Positions 1-9,032 of a DNA stretch of 64,000 bases are shown in pieces (positions within the stretch are counted from its first letter, which is position 1; the number at the start of each line of letters is the position of its first letter). The DNA is from Sphingobacteriaceae bacterium (GTDB taxonomy: Bacteria; Bacteroidota; Bacteroidia; Sphingobacteriales; Sphingobacteriaceae): the NCBI GenBank assembly GCA_014380615.1, contig JACMJM010000012.1, positions 22,974 through 86,973 on the forward strand, written 5' to 3'. A program made the position numbers and the translations under genes. The notes beneath the pieces are model-generated. The model was not told the DNA's origin, did no database searches, and worked only from the letters and a program-made list of their open reading frames with translations.

Positions 1-2099
1 TAGATTTTGCTCCCGATCGCGTAGCGATGCAGGATGCAACTGCTCAAATGGCTCTTTTGCAGTTTATGCAAGCCGGCCGACCACAAGTAGCGGTTCCATC
101 TACAGTACATTGCGATCACCTGATCCAGGCCAAAGTTGGAGCTACACAAGATTTGCAAATAGCTAATGATACAAACAAAGAGGTTTACGATTTTCTTGCA
201 TCAGTATCTAATAAATATGGTATTGGTTTCTGGAAACCGGGTGCGGGTATTATTCACCAGGTAGTTCTTGAAAACTATGCGTTTCCGGGCGGGATGATGA
301 TCGGTACGGATTCGCACACTCCTAACGCTGGTGGTCTTGGAATGATAGCTATCGGAGTTGGTGGTGCGGATGCCTGCGATGTTATGGCGGGTTTTGCATG
401 GGAACTTAAATTTCCTAAACTTATTGGTGTAAAACTAACCGGGAAAATGTCTGGCTGGACCGCCGCAAAAGATATTATCCTTAAGGTTGCGGGTATCTTA
501 ACTGTTAAAGGTGGTACAGGTGCAATTGTTGAATACTTTGGCGAAGGCGCACGCTCACTTTCTGCAACAGGTAAAGCAACTATTTGTAACATGGGAGCTG
601 AAATCGGCGCAACTACCTCAATTTTCGGGTACGATGAAAAAGCTGAAGTTTATTTACGTGGCACAGAACGAGGCGATATCGCAGATCTTGCTAATACTAT
701 AAAGCAACATTTAACAGGTGATGATGAAGTTTACGCTAATCCTGAGCAATATTTTGATCAGGTAATTGAAATTAACCTATCTGAACTTGAGCCACACATT
801 AACGGTCCGTTTACACCAGATCTGGCATGGCCGCTTTCTAAATTTGCTGAGGCGGTTAGAACTCACGACTGGCCAGCTAAATTGGAGGTGGGATTAATCG
901 GATCTTGTACCAACTCATCATACGAAGATATAACCCGTGCGGCTTCTCTCGCACAACAGGCAGTAGATAAGAATCTTAAAGCTAAAGCTGAATACACTGT
1001 AACGCCCGGCTCTGAGTTGGTACGTTATACAGTAGAACGCGATGGTTATTTAAATACTTTTGAGAAAATTGGTGGTGTGGTTCTGGCGAATGCTTGCGGT
1101 CCGTGTATCGGACAGTGGGCTCGTCATACTGATGATCCAACCCGTAAAAATTCTATCATTACGTCATTTAACAGAAACTTTGCGAAACGCCAGGATGGAA
1201 ATCCTAATACTCACGCTTTCGTAGCATCTCCGGAAATTGTAACTGCTTTGGCTATTGCGGGTGACTTAACTTTCAACCCGATGACGGATACACTAACCAA
1301 CGAAGCTGGTGAGCAGGTTAGACTGGATGAACCTCAGGGCCTGGAAATGCCTATTAAGGGATTTGCTGTTGAGGATGCGGGATATCAGGCTCCGGCCGAG
1401 GATGGAAGCGGCGTAAATGTTATTGTGGATGAAAAATCCAGCCGCCTTCAGCTTCTTGAGCCTTTCCCTGTTTGGGAAGGTACAGATCTTCATGGTTTGC
1501 GTCTTTTGATTAAAGCCAGAGGAAAATGTACTACCGATCATATTTCTATGGCTGGCCCTTGGTTGAAATTCCGTGGCCATATCGACAATATTTCTAATAA
1601 CATGCTTATTGGCGCGGTTAACTATTTTAATGATAAAACTGATTTAGTTAAGAACCAGTTGACCGGAGAATATGGCCCGGTTCCAGCCACACAAAGGGCA
1701 TACAAGGCTTCTGGTATCGGTACTATAGTTGTTGGCGACGAGAATTATGGTGAAGGATCATCTCGTGAACACGCAGCAATGGAACCTCGTCATTTAGGGG
1801 TAAGAGTGATATTGGTGAAATCGTTCGCCCGTATTCACGAAACCAATCTGAAAAAACAGGGTATGCTGGGAATTACCTTCGCTGACCCTGCGGATTACGA
1901 TAAAATTCAGGAGAATGATGTGATTGATGTAGAAGGATTAACAAGCTTTGCTCCAGGAAAACAGTTAAAAGTTGTTTTGCATCATGCTGACGGAAGTAAA
2001 GACTCTTTCCATGTGAATCATACGTATAATGAGCAGCAGATAGAATGGTTTAAGGCTGGTGCGGCGTTGAATATTATTAGGATGAAGCAACAGGCGTAG
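1..2099 (+). CDS. Aconitate hydratase, 5' end cut by the window edge
   Basis: Interconverts citrate and isocitrate through cis-aconitate in the TCA cycle, in the cytoplasm, using a [4Fe-4S] cluster. The reading frame is open from base 3 and reads [15 protein letters not shown], an internal part of the aconitase core, so the ATG at 27 is not the start; roughly 60 residues are missing upstream. The cluster ligands are visible: the Cys of GSCTNSS near 900-918 and the two Cys of NACGPCIG near 1090-1112. The C-terminal swivel domain contains the substrate-binding stretch [10 protein letters not shown] (about 1750-1780). The family call is secure. The length and sequence style fit the mitochondrial-like aconitases common in Bacteroidota. 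A hairpin terminator follows at once. Confidence 0.96.
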   Translation, partial: DFAPDRVAMQDATAQMALLQFMQAGRPQVAVPSTVHCDHLIQAKVGATQDLQIANDTNKEVYDFLASVSNKYGIGFWKPGAGIIHQVVLENYAFPGGMMIGTDSHTPNAGGLGMIAIGVGGADACDVMAGFAWELKFPKLIGVKLTGKMSGWTAAKDIILKVAGILTVKGGTGAIVEYFGEGARSLSATGKATICNMGAEIGATTSIFGYDEKAEVYLRGTERGDIADLANTIKQHLTGDDEVYANPEQYFDQVIEINLSELEPHINGPFTPDLAWPLSKFAEAVRTHDWPAKLEVGLIGSCTNSSYEDITRAASLAQQAVDKNLKAKAEYTVTPGSELVRYTVERDGYLNTFEKIGGVVLANACGPCIGQWARHTDDPTRKNSIITSFNRNFAKRQDGNPNTHAFVASPEIVTALAIAGDLTFNPMTDTLTNEAGEQVRLDEPQGLEMPIKGFAVEDAGYQAPAEDGSGVNVIVDEKSSRLQLLEPFPVWEGTDLHGLRLLIKARGKCTTDHISMAGPWLKFRGHIDNISNNMLIGAVNYFNDKTDLVKNQLTGEYGPVPATQRAYKASGIGTIVVGDENYGEGSSREHAAMEPRHLGVRVILVKSFARIHETNLKKQGMLGITFADPADYDKIQENDVIDVEGLTSFAPGKQLKVVLHHADGSKDSFHVNHTYNEQQIEWFKAGAALNIIRMKQQA

Positions 2100-2125
2100 G
2101 CAAGAGCTTAGCTGGAATATAGAAG

Positions 2126-2153
2126 CCTCAATCAGTAATGGTTGGGGTTTTTT
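2126..2153 (+). terminator. Rho-independent terminator after aconitase
   Basis: A 9-bp stem (2126-2134 with 2139-2147, including two G-T pairs) closes a GTAA loop and is followed by six T. It lies 27 bases after the aconitase stop codon. Confidence 0.75.
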
Positions 2154-2178
2154 GTTGGCTGGAGTTATATGTGCACCC

Positions 2179-2583
2179 TTACTGTATATTTAAGTATTCT
2201 GCTGCCGTCATAACCGGTAATTTGGAATGTTTAAAGTCCTTTTTATTGCGGGTTATAATCATATCAAGATTACCTTCGAGAGCAGTGTGATATTGAATTG
2301 CATCTTCAAAATCATTAAAGTCTGAAACGAGGGCTAGTTCTAGTATTTTATCGTCTACGGGAAGAACCTCAATGAGAATTTTGAATTTAATCAATATTTT
2401 CTTAGCATCATCAGCCTTATAATGCCTGGAAAGAAGGTAATAGGTGTTTGCGAATGTAAGTGCAGAAATATAGATCTTCACCTGTTTATTATCGGCCAAG
2501 GTGAAAAGCTGTTGAGCTTCTGGAAGAAAGGCTTCTCGCTTTGATAGCAGGTCAATAACATTATTGGTATCGGCGAGAAGATT
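2179..2583 (-). CDS. PIN-domain (VapC-like) toxin, start codon not identifiable
   Basis: Likely a PIN-fold ribonuclease, the toxin of a type II toxin-antitoxin pair. The expected N-terminus LLADTNNVIDLLSKRE, holding the first catalytic Asp, lies at about 2533-2580. Later acidic residues are in DFEDAIQY and in TRNKKDF. The frame is open up to an in-frame stop at 2644-2646, but between that stop and the DTN motif there is no ATG, GTG or TTG. The first TTG (2497-2499) would give 106 residues lacking the DTN motif. The 5' end given here is the point where homology should begin, not a seen start. The gene may use a rare start codon, or a single-base loss may have removed an ATG (GGATAATC from something like GGATGAATC). 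The antitoxin gene lies immediately upstream and appears intact. Confidence 0.65.
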   Translation of the reverse strand, partial: NLLADTNNVIDLLSKREAFLPEAQQLFTLADNKQVKIYISALTFANTYYLLSRHYKADDAKKILIKFKILIEVLPVDDKILELALVSDFNDFEDAIQYHTALEGNLDMIITRNKKDFKHSKLPVMTAAEYLNIQ

Positions 2584-2588
2584 ATCCT

Positions 2589-2831
2589 CTACTGGTGTTT
2601 TTTTGAAAGGTAATCCTGATAATCTTTCTGGAAATCTGCTGTTTCACGGGGAATTACCCCCGTAAGACTCTCCACCAATGGACTTATCTTTGGTTTTTTG
2701 CCTGATTCAGGGGTAAGTGAATTAAGATAATTCTCAATAAGTTTTGAAAGGCTTACGCGATGTTGTTTAGCGTAGGTCTTTGCATGTTCAATAATGGCTT
2801 TATCTACATTAAGTGTCAGCTTAGTGTTCAT
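2589..2831 (-). CDS. Antitoxin of the PIN-toxin pair (DUF6364-like, ribbon-helix-helix type)
   Basis: Short protein of 80 residues, probably the DNA-binding antitoxin that neutralises the neighbouring PIN protein and represses the pair. It opens with MNTKLTLNVDKAIIEHAK, a beta strand followed by a helix as in DUF6364/RHH antitoxins, and has a charged C-terminal tail ending LSKKHQ that would contact the toxin. The ATG at 2831 is chosen because a longer reading to 2873 adds 14 residues unlike the family and runs into the recQ stop codon. The stop codon lies just before the region where the toxin should start, so the two genes would be translationally coupled. Confidence 0.75.
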   Translation of the reverse strand: MNTKLTLNVDKAIIEHAKTYAKQHRVSLSKLIENYLNSLTPESGKKPKISPLVESLTGVIPRETADFQKDYQDYLSKKHQ

Positions 2832-2869
2832 ACGGTTAAAGATACGTATGAAATGCAAAAATTTATACC

Positions 2870-4999
2870 TCAATCCACCACCATCCTTTTCCGCTCAAGC
2901 ACAGCCATAGCCAACCTAATTTTATGATAAGGCACTTGTTCCTGCAAATGATCGAACACAGGCTTTAAAGCTTTAGCTTCCCCTGTAACTTCAATTGCGC
3001 GCTTCACAATTTTTACTTCTTCATCCGAAACTAACGACGCAATGCTGCCTATTTTACTGTTTATGTACAGGTGAGCAATGTGAGAGTAAATAGTCGTCTC
3101 ATGAAGCCCTCTTTTTTCGGCAGCTTGTGCTGGGGTCATCCCGGCTTTTAATAATTCAAGGGTATCCTGGTAAGTATCCACTTTCGATTTTTTGGTAGTG
3201 CTTCCATCCAGAAAATTGCTGATCGCATCTAAAAAGGCCTGGCCATATTTATACATCTTATGTTCCCCCACTCCCGAAATTAACAGCATTTCTTCCTGCG
3301 TTAAAGGCTTCTCCTTTACCATTTCCTGCAATACCGCATCACTGAAAATAATATAGGCCGGTACATCTTCCTGAGCTGCAAAACGCAAACGAACTTGCTT
3401 TAGGCGACTAAATAAGTCTTCTTGCGGCTTTACCGAAACCTTTGTGCGTTTTTGGATCGCTTGTTTTTCAACTTTTACCAAAGGCTGAAGCGTTGTTAGC
3501 TCCACCGTTTTTCTGCCAAAAAGTATGTCTTTGCCGGAAGGAGTGATCTTCAAAGCAAAACCTTCGTCGTAGGCCATTTCAATAATCCCGAGATTCAGCA
3601 TTTGCATCAGGTATCGCTGCCAGTCAACTGCTCCTATCTCTGCTCCGGCCCCGTGGGTTTTTAAGGTGTCATAGCCCGCTTGCAGTATTTCCGCTTTACG
3701 CGATCCTCGCAAAACGTCGATGATCATATTGGCTCCCTCGGTTTCTCCCGTGCGGTAAATGGCCGACAATGCCTTTTGAACCAAAATAGTTCCGTCAAAA
3801 TGCTTTCGCGGATTTTTACATACATCACAGTTTCCGCAGTTTTCGTCCAGACTTTCTGAAAAGTAGTTGAGCAAAATTTTACGTCGGCAAAAATCAGCTT
3901 CAGCATAATGCTGGATACGTTTTAACTTTTCTAAATTAATTTCCGACTGAGCACTTTGAGCCGCAAACTTATTCAGCATGGTGAGGTCGGCGTAGTTATA
4001 ATAAAGGATGGTCTCAGATGGAAGTCCGTCGCGGCCGGCCCGCCCAATTTCTTGGTAATAACCCTCCATGTTTTTCGGCAGATTATAGTGAATCACCCAT
4101 CGCACATTCGATTTGTCGATTCCCATTCCAAATGCGATGGTGGCACAAACCACCTGCAGTTTGTCATTTATAAAATCCTCCTGAACTTTTGCCCGTGATT
4201 CTGATTTCATGCCGGCATGGTAGTAACCGGCGTTTATCCCATAGTTTTTTAAAGCCTCGGCCACATCCTCGCAATTATTACGGCTCAGGCAATAAATAAT
4301 GCCCGACTGATCTTCACGTTTATCAATGAAGGCGGCTATTTCCTGAAGTTTTTCTTTTGTTTTTACTCCTGTTCGTACATCAAGGCTTAAATTTTTCCTG
4401 TCGAACGACGAGATAAATACGTTGGGAGAATTTAATTTGAGCTGTTTAAGGATGTCTTTGCGGGTAACTTTATCGGCCGTAGCGGTTAAAGCAATAAAAG
4501 GTACATGACTGAATTTCTTTCGCAGCAAGCCCAGTTGGGTGTATTCGGGCCGGAAATCATGGCCCCAGGATGAAATACAATGCGCTTCATCAATAGCAAA
4601 CATAGAAGGTTTTGCCATTTGGGTAATCATCTGCAGGTCAGAAATCAACTTTTCCGGGGAAACGTACAGTAAGCCTATTTCATTTCTATAGCAGGCTTCC
4701 AAAATAGTCTGCTGTTCTTCCTGCGATTGCGAACTGTTTAGAAATGCCGCGGCTATTCCGTTTGCTCTTAAAGCATCCACCTGATCTTTCATTAAGGATA
4801 TCAGCGGAGAAACTACTATACAGATGCCATCCAGCATTAATGCGGGGATTTGATAACACACAGACTTCCCGCCGCCAGTAGGCATCAATACCAATATATC
4901 GCGGCCAGAAACTACCTGCTGAATAATTTCTTCCTGCGGAGGCCGGAACGTATCATATCCAAAATATTTTTTTAAAATTTGGCTGGCAGAAGATGGCAT
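2870..4999 (-). CDS. recQ: ATP-dependent DNA helicase RecQ
   Basis: 3'-5' DNA helicase of recombination and fork repair. In order: a DEAH-box helicase core with Walker A MPTGGGKS near residue 40 and IDEAHCISSWGHDFRPEY near residue 140; the second RecA lobe with the arginine-finger region IGRAGRDG; the RecQ zinc site (FCRR then CGNCDVC); the winged-helix RQC domain; an HRDC domain (LLISGVGEHKMYKYG); and a C-terminal helix-turn-helix extension (AAEKRGLHETTIYSHI) seen in many Bacteroidota RecQ proteins. The ATG at 4999 gives 709 residues and starts next to the conserved core. A TTG at 5017 would add six residues. Length is normal for the family. Confidence 0.96.
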   Translation of the reverse strand: MPSSASQILKKYFGYDTFRPPQEEIIQQVVSGRDILVLMPTGGGKSVCYQIPALMLDGICIVVSPLISLMKDQVDALRANGIAAAFLNSSQSQEEQQTILEACYRNEIGLLYVSPEKLISDLQMITQMAKPSMFAIDEAHCISSWGHDFRPEYTQLGLLRKKFSHVPFIALTATADKVTRKDILKQLKLNSPNVFISSFDRKNLSLDVRTGVKTKEKLQEIAAFIDKREDQSGIIYCLSRNNCEDVAEALKNYGINAGYYHAGMKSESRAKVQEDFINDKLQVVCATIAFGMGIDKSNVRWVIHYNLPKNMEGYYQEIGRAGRDGLPSETILYYNYADLTMLNKFAAQSAQSEINLEKLKRIQHYAEADFCRRKILLNYFSESLDENCGNCDVCKNPRKHFDGTILVQKALSAIYRTGETEGANMIIDVLRGSRKAEILQAGYDTLKTHGAGAEIGAVDWQRYLMQMLNLGIIEMAYDEGFALKITPSGKDILFGRKTVELTTLQPLVKVEKQAIQKRTKVSVKPQEDLFSRLKQVRLRFAAQEDVPAYIIFSDAVLQEMVKEKPLTQEEMLLISGVGEHKMYKYGQAFLDAISNFLDGSTTKKSKVDTYQDTLELLKAGMTPAQAAEKRGLHETTIYSHIAHLYINSKIGSIASLVSDEEVKIVKRAIEVTGEAKALKPVFDHLQEQVPYHKIRLAMAVLERKRMVVD

Positions 5000-5282
5000 T
5001 TTGAAAGATTTGCTCAAAAATAAGAATTTATAGGCGTGCTTATATCGAAGGGGGAGATTTATCTAAAGAGTGTATTACTTAAATTTATTCAAATTATCTG
5101 AAGGAAGAAATGATTATTTGTGAGCCGAGAATAGATTATCGCAAGCCTATGATTTTTTTGATTTGAGACATCCCGAACCATTTCTAAAATAAGCCGTATC
5201 AGGGATAGAACCATCAATCTGGCATTGGCTTTTGCTTTAAAAGATATTATAAGTAACTTCCGAATGTTGTTTGCTACATACT

Positions 5283-6146
5283 ATGCATATTTTAAATAGT
5301 CCGGCCTGGCTTAATCAGTTTCAATACGCTTATTCGAGGTTCGAAGAAATTCCTCAATCTGTATTTGATGAAATAAATAATGATCTGGATAAGATTATAT
5401 CGCCCCAACCGGAAGTAACTATTCTTATATCGGCCTGGAACGAAGAGATTAATATTTTGCGTTGTATAGCCAGTCTTTCGAAAACGAAAACAACACGGCC
5501 CATCGAGATTATTGTAGTGAACAATAATTCGAAGGATAAAACGCAGGCTACTCTTGATAAATTACATATTAGGTCATTGTTTGAAGAGGCCCAGGGCTGT
5601 GGCCCTGCAAGGCAAACCGGACAGCAAAATGCCTTGGGAAAATATATTCTGTTGGCTGATGCCGATTGCTTTTACCCTGACTGCTGGGTAGATAAAATGA
5701 TCAATGTGTTATCAAAACCCGGTGTTGTTTGTGTTTACGGAAGATATTCGTTTATAAGCGAGCCCGGTTTCCCCAGATGGAAGCTAAAGTTGCTTGAGAC
5801 GATGAAAGATGTGATCGCAGAATTCAGGCACCTTAACCAGCCTTATTTAAACACATACGGGATAAGTATGGGCTATATCAGGGAATTTGGATTGAAAGTA
5901 GGCTTTATCAGAACAAAGTTTTGGGGAGACGACGGCCAACTTGCCTTGGGCTTACTTGACTATGGAAAAATAAAGCAAGTGCGATCGAACCGGGCCAGGG
6001 CATGGACAGGCCCCAGAAGCCTGCAAAGAGACGGTACTTTATATGAGGCCCTAAAGCTTCGGCTGAATAAGGAGTTTAAACGTTTCTTTGCCAATTTTAA
6101 AAAGCATTCTCCCGAAAGAATGAAAACAGATGAGCCTTTAGACTAG
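5283..6146 (+). CDS. Glycosyltransferase family 2
   Basis: Predicted cytoplasmic or membrane-associated GT-A fold enzyme that transfers a sugar from a nucleotide-sugar donor. After about 40 residues comes the fold start VTILISAWNEE, then IIVVNNNSKDKT (nucleotide binding) and LLADADCFYP, whose DAD is the metal-binding DxD-type motif. No clear membrane segment is seen. The ATG at 5283 is preferred; a TTG at 5271 is also in frame. A second glycosyltransferase follows one base after the stop codon, so the two form an operon, probably for a surface glycan. The acceptor and linkage cannot be told from the sequence. Confidence 0.85.
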   Translation: MHILNSPAWLNQFQYAYSRFEEIPQSVFDEINNDLDKIISPQPEVTILISAWNEEINILRCIASLSKTKTTRPIEIIVVNNNSKDKTQATLDKLHIRSLFEEAQGCGPARQTGQQNALGKYILLADADCFYPDCWVDKMINVLSKPGVVCVYGRYSFISEPGFPRWKLKLLETMKDVIAEFRHLNQPYLNTYGISMGYIREFGLKVGFIRTKFWGDDGQLALGLLDYGKIKQVRSNRARAWTGPRSLQRDGTLYEALKLRLNKEFKRFFANFKKHSPERMKTDEPLD

Positions 6147-6147
6147 T

Positions 6148-6912
6148 ATGGCGAGCCATTTCGATAGTGTTACCTTATTAATTACGCATTACAACAGAAG
6201 CAGCTCGCTTGAGCATTTGTTAAAGTCGTATAGAGCCCTTGGCTGTTCATTCGGAGATATTGTGGTTTCTGATGACGGCAGCAAACCCGAACACCTGAGC
6301 CGGTTGAATGAACTTAAAGAAGAATATTCCTTTAACCTGATTACAACACCCGAAAACAGGGGACTGGGAAATAATATCAATAAGGGACAGGATGCAGTTA
6401 AAACATCCTACACGCTTTACGTACAAGAGGATTTTGAACCGGCAGCCGATTTTGCGCTGCACTTTGGCAATGCCCTTAACATGATGGATGAGAAAGAGGA
6501 GTTGGATATTGTTCGCTTTTATTCTTATCTGAAATACCCTTATTTAAGGCCTTACAAAAATGGCTTCTCCGAAATGCTTATCAAGCCCTGGGGTTTTAAT
6601 TATAAGAAAATCTACTATTACAGCGATCATCCTCATTTAAGAAGGACATCTTTTTTTGAAAAATTCGGCCGTTACCCTGAGGGTTTAAAAGGCGACCGAA
6701 CCGAATATCTGATGTGCGTTTCTTTTATCAGAAACAAAGGAAAGGGGTTGTTTTTCGACGATTACAAAGCATTGTTTTACCAAAAAAATTCTGAAGCTGA
6801 GCCCAGCACCATGACCTATCGAAGCAAGTGGACGCAGAGTAATAATTTTTTTATCTCAATGGTGAGGGACCTTTACCGACAGCTTAAATATAATTACGAT
6901 TTAAACAGGTAG
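6148..6912 (+). CDS. Glycosyltransferase family 2, second of pair
   Basis: GT-A type glycosyltransferase of 254 residues. It opens with VTLLITHYNRSSSLEHLL and continues with DIVVSDDGSKPEHL, the usual nucleotide-binding start, followed by TPENRGLGNNINKGQ. The metal-binding position is replaced by LYVQEDFEP (QED rather than DxD), as in some GT2 enzymes. It lies one base after the previous glycosyltransferase and is likely translated from the same mRNA. No polysaccharide export genes lie nearby, so the product is unknown. Confidence 0.83.
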   Translation: MASHFDSVTLLITHYNRSSSLEHLLKSYRALGCSFGDIVVSDDGSKPEHLSRLNELKEEYSFNLITTPENRGLGNNINKGQDAVKTSYTLYVQEDFEPAADFALHFGNALNMMDEKEELDIVRFYSYLKYPYLRPYKNGFSEMLIKPWGFNYKKIYYYSDHPHLRRTSFFEKFGRYPEGLKGDRTEYLMCVSFIRNKGKGLFFDDYKALFYQKNSEAEPSTMTYRSKWTQSNNFFISMVRDLYRQLKYNYDLNR

Positions 6913-7010
6913 GTGGAGTTGATCCTTCATCGTGCTCGTTTGCACACATCCCGGCACAAAACTGCAAGAGCCAGAGTTAGCGAGTCCAGTTTTCATTTCT
7001 TCCATTATAG

Positions 7011-7042
7011 GCTCTATTCATTGCCAGCCCGGCATACTTGCG
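7011..7042 (+). repeat. 32-bp direct repeat, copy 1
   Basis: Matches the copy at 7853-7884 at 29 of 32 positions (GCTCT..TCATTGCCAGCCC.GCATACTTGCG). The two copies are about 840 bp apart, on either side of the lipoprotein gene at 7110-7685, and look like the ends of a cassette or the scars of a repeat-mediated insertion. Confidence 0.7.
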
Positions 7043-7109
7043 TCAGCCCGAAGTTCGCAGTGAAGGTTATTAAAAGTTGGCAATCGTAACATAAGTGTCA
7101 GCGATGGTT

Positions 7110-7685
7110 TTACTTTTTCTTGATGATTACTTTCCATGTTTCTAATTTGCTTTTTTCAAGTTCGTTAGAAACTTCAAAATCATTTACTTCTCCTTTATAG
7201 TCCTTTGATGCAAGAATTGCTTTTGTCAAATCAGTCGGAACGGTTGAGCTGAGTGAAACGAAAGTTTTTTCTGTTACATCTGCTAAAAACTTTAACGCAT
7301 TTTTCTTGTCAGAAGAATTGTTGATGTTTAAGTTTATTGTAAGGTTTGATACGGCTGTTTCAGTTCCTTCAAGGTAATAAGCAATATTGTTCTGCATACC
7401 TACACCGTCTTTTTGTGGTCCAAATTGATAGTAGTCAGTCAGCGAACCCCAGCCCATCTCCATAGGGTTTTTCCATTCCTTTAGTTCACCAATTCCGTTT
7501 TGCGATAATGTCGCACAGAGTTTATTTGGATTGTCAAAAGCTCCTTCATTTTTCGGTGCCTTTGTTTTGGTCTCACTTGAAGAACTATTGTTAGCAGCAG
7601 TAGAACTATTACTGTCGGATTGATTGCAACTTGTCAAAGCGAAAATTGCGAACGCTGTCAGAATTAGGAATTGTTTTTTCGTCAT
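7110..7685 (-). CDS. Lipoprotein of unknown function
   Basis: 191 residues. The N-terminus MTKKQFLILTAFAIFALTSC is a lipoprotein signal with the lipidated Cys at about residue 20, followed by a Ser/Asn/Thr-rich linker typical of Bacteroidota lipoproteins and a folded domain without recognisable motifs. It should sit in the outer or inner membrane facing the periplasm. It stands alone, in the opposite orientation to the glycosyltransferases, with copies of a 32-bp direct repeat on both sides. I do not recognise the family. Confidence 0.75.
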   Translation of the reverse strand: MTKKQFLILTAFAIFALTSCNQSDSNSSTAANNSSSSETKTKAPKNEGAFDNPNKLCATLSQNGIGELKEWKNPMEMGWGSLTDYYQFGPQKDGVGMQNNIAYYLEGTETAVSNLTINLNINNSSDKKNALKFLADVTEKTFVSLSSTVPTDLTKAILASKDYKGEVNDFEVSNELEKSKLETWKVIIKKK

Positions 7686-7852
7686 GTAGTTTAAATTTAT
7701 TTTTGTCCAAATGTTCGTTTAATGCTCGTCAGTTCAAAGTTATGCGCCAGAGCCCGGTGCGGTTGTGTACCTGTGCCCACCATATTTAAACTGTTATTGA
7801 TCCTGAAATTTGTATTTGCTGTTCATTGTTGCTTCTGTTAAAGCACAAGTAC

Positions 7853-7884
7853 GCTCTGCTCATTGCCAGCCCTGCATACTTGCG
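7853..7884 (+). repeat. 32-bp direct repeat, copy 2
   Basis: Second copy of the repeat at 7011-7042 (29 of 32 identical, same orientation). It lies between the two lipoprotein genes. Confidence 0.7.
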
Positions 7885-7931
7885 CTAAACGGGCACCTCA
7901 TCGCTTACAAGCGGTGAGGCCGTCTACTCGA

Positions 7932-8315
7932 TTACCTGTAGTTAATTTTTTGATACTCAGTTTTGTCGACTATCAGTTTCCTCTGCGACAGATATTTAAT
8001 TGTAACACTTGTTTCTCCCCCCATTGATACTAACCTAATTCTAACAGTGTCACTTTCTGTAAACAGCTCGAAATAGTCTGGATTAGTTTCGATGAGTATG
8101 TTATCCTCGCCGCGTTTTATTCCATATTCTCTATACCCCTGAAAGTCTTTGATGAATTCAAATTTATTAGTCGTACGCTCGTCACTTTGAAGCCAAGTTC
8201 CACTTAAATGTTTCTTGACGCTATCTAATGAGGAAATATCCGTAGGATTATCGCTTATTGAAGAACATCCACTTAGAAAGGTGATAATTGCGAGTCCGAA
8301 GAAGCGACCGATCAT
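7932..8315 (-). CDS. Small lipoprotein, lipocalin-like
   Basis: 127 residues with the lipoprotein signal MIGRFFGLAIITFLSGCSS (Cys at about residue 17). The mature part reads HLSGTWLQSDERTTNKFEFIKDFQGYREYGI and then alternates short strands ending in LVSMGGETSVTIKYLSQRKLIVDKTEYQKI. The pattern G-T-W followed by repeated strands resembles the lipocalin-like proteins of Bacteroidota that carry a GxW motif and end with a strand such as LxVDKTEYxK. Function is unknown; it would be membrane-anchored and periplasmic or surface-exposed. An unrelated lipoprotein lies on the same strand 246 bases downstream. Confidence 0.7.
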   Translation of the reverse strand: MIGRFFGLAIITFLSGCSSISDNPTDISSLDSVKKHLSGTWLQSDERTTNKFEFIKDFQGYREYGIKRGEDNILIETNPDYFELFTESDTVRIRLVSMGGETSVTIKYLSQRKLIVDKTEYQKINYR

Positions 8316-8343
8316 GGCTTGTTTAATTACAGGTAACGTTAAG

Positions 8344-8447
8344 GCTTTACGTTGGGCTGGATTAGAAAGCGCCTTCGTATCGCAAGCACTAAATTAATTT
8401 AATTGTAGAAACTTACATAAATCACGTCAACCAGCCTAATGTAAAGA
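8344..8447. repeat. Imperfect inverted repeat between accessory genes
   Basis: A 16-base arm at 8344-8359 (CTTTACGTTGGGCTGG) pairs with 8432-8447 (CCAGCCTAATGTAAAG), allowing two G-T pairs. The arms enclose about 70 bases without a gene. It could be a transcription terminator for the HEPN-like pair or the edge of an inserted segment. Confidence 0.5.
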
Positions 8448-8457
8448 TGGTTATGCC

Positions 8458-9027
8458 TCAGTTATTTTTTATTCCAATTCCCCCATATTTTGGAAGCATA
8501 AGGATAAAGTTTTCCATTAAATTGGGTTCAGCAAGTATGTCTTTCTTGTATTTTTGAATTGAGCTTTCAAAGCTATTTAAAAGTAGTATAACTGAGATTA
8601 CATAGTTTGTGTCGTCAAGTTTTTTTACGATTAAGTTATTGCCCCGATCTAAAATGAAATTATATACTTTACCATTTCTGTCTTTTGAATATAGTCCGAA
8701 TGAATGGAGCAGCGAATTTCTTAATTGATATAAAATTTCTTGATTTTGGCTATCAATATATTTAGCCACATAGCCTTTGAAACGGTCACCTGATTTATTT
8801 CCTTTAGTATCATTGTCGGTGAAGTAAAATTTCGATAAAAGGTCAATTCCAGCCATAATAGCCATTGTACCGGGGAATAATACTTGGAACTCAATTTTAG
8901 AATTGTCGTTCGGGTTTATTCCAAAACTTGTCAAAATATCACGTCTTAACAAAAACAATATCGAGTAAGCTTGTTGCTTCTCGTTAAAGTCATTGGGACG
9001 TTGGAAGAAAAAATCAATTTGATTCAT
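8458..9027 (-). CDS. HEPN-like protein of unknown function (second gene of pair)
   Basis: 189 residues, mostly helical, no signal peptide. Near residues 103-108 it has RNSLLH within ILYQLRNSLLHSFG. This fits the Rx4-6H motif of HEPN domains with a polar residue after the Arg; in nuclease members this motif forms the RNA-cutting site. That it is a nuclease here is inference from one motif. The ATG at 9027 is chosen because it lies five bases after the stop codon of the upstream gene; a start at 9081 would overlap that gene by 49 bases. The two genes are therefore very likely co-transcribed and translationally coupled. Confidence 0.6.
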   Translation of the reverse strand: MNQIDFFFQRPNDFNEKQQAYSILFLLRRDILTSFGINPNDNSKIEFQVLFPGTMAIMAGIDLLSKFYFTDNDTKGNKSGDRFKGYVAKYIDSQNQEILYQLRNSLLHSFGLYSKDRNGKVYNFILDRGNNLIVKKLDDTNYVISVILLLNSFESSIQKYKKDILAEPNLMENFILMLPKYGGIGIKNN

Positions 9028-9032
9028 ACCTA

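Noticed and set aside
27..2099. Complete aconitase starting at the ATG at 27
   Set aside because: The frame is open upstream to base 3 and codes for conserved aconitase residues, so the gene is cut by the window edge.
8344..8447. Possible integron attC site
   Set aside because: GTTGGGC and GCCTAAT resemble attC core boxes, but the order is GTTRRRY then RYYYAA-, the reverse of a real attC, and no integron integrase is in the window.
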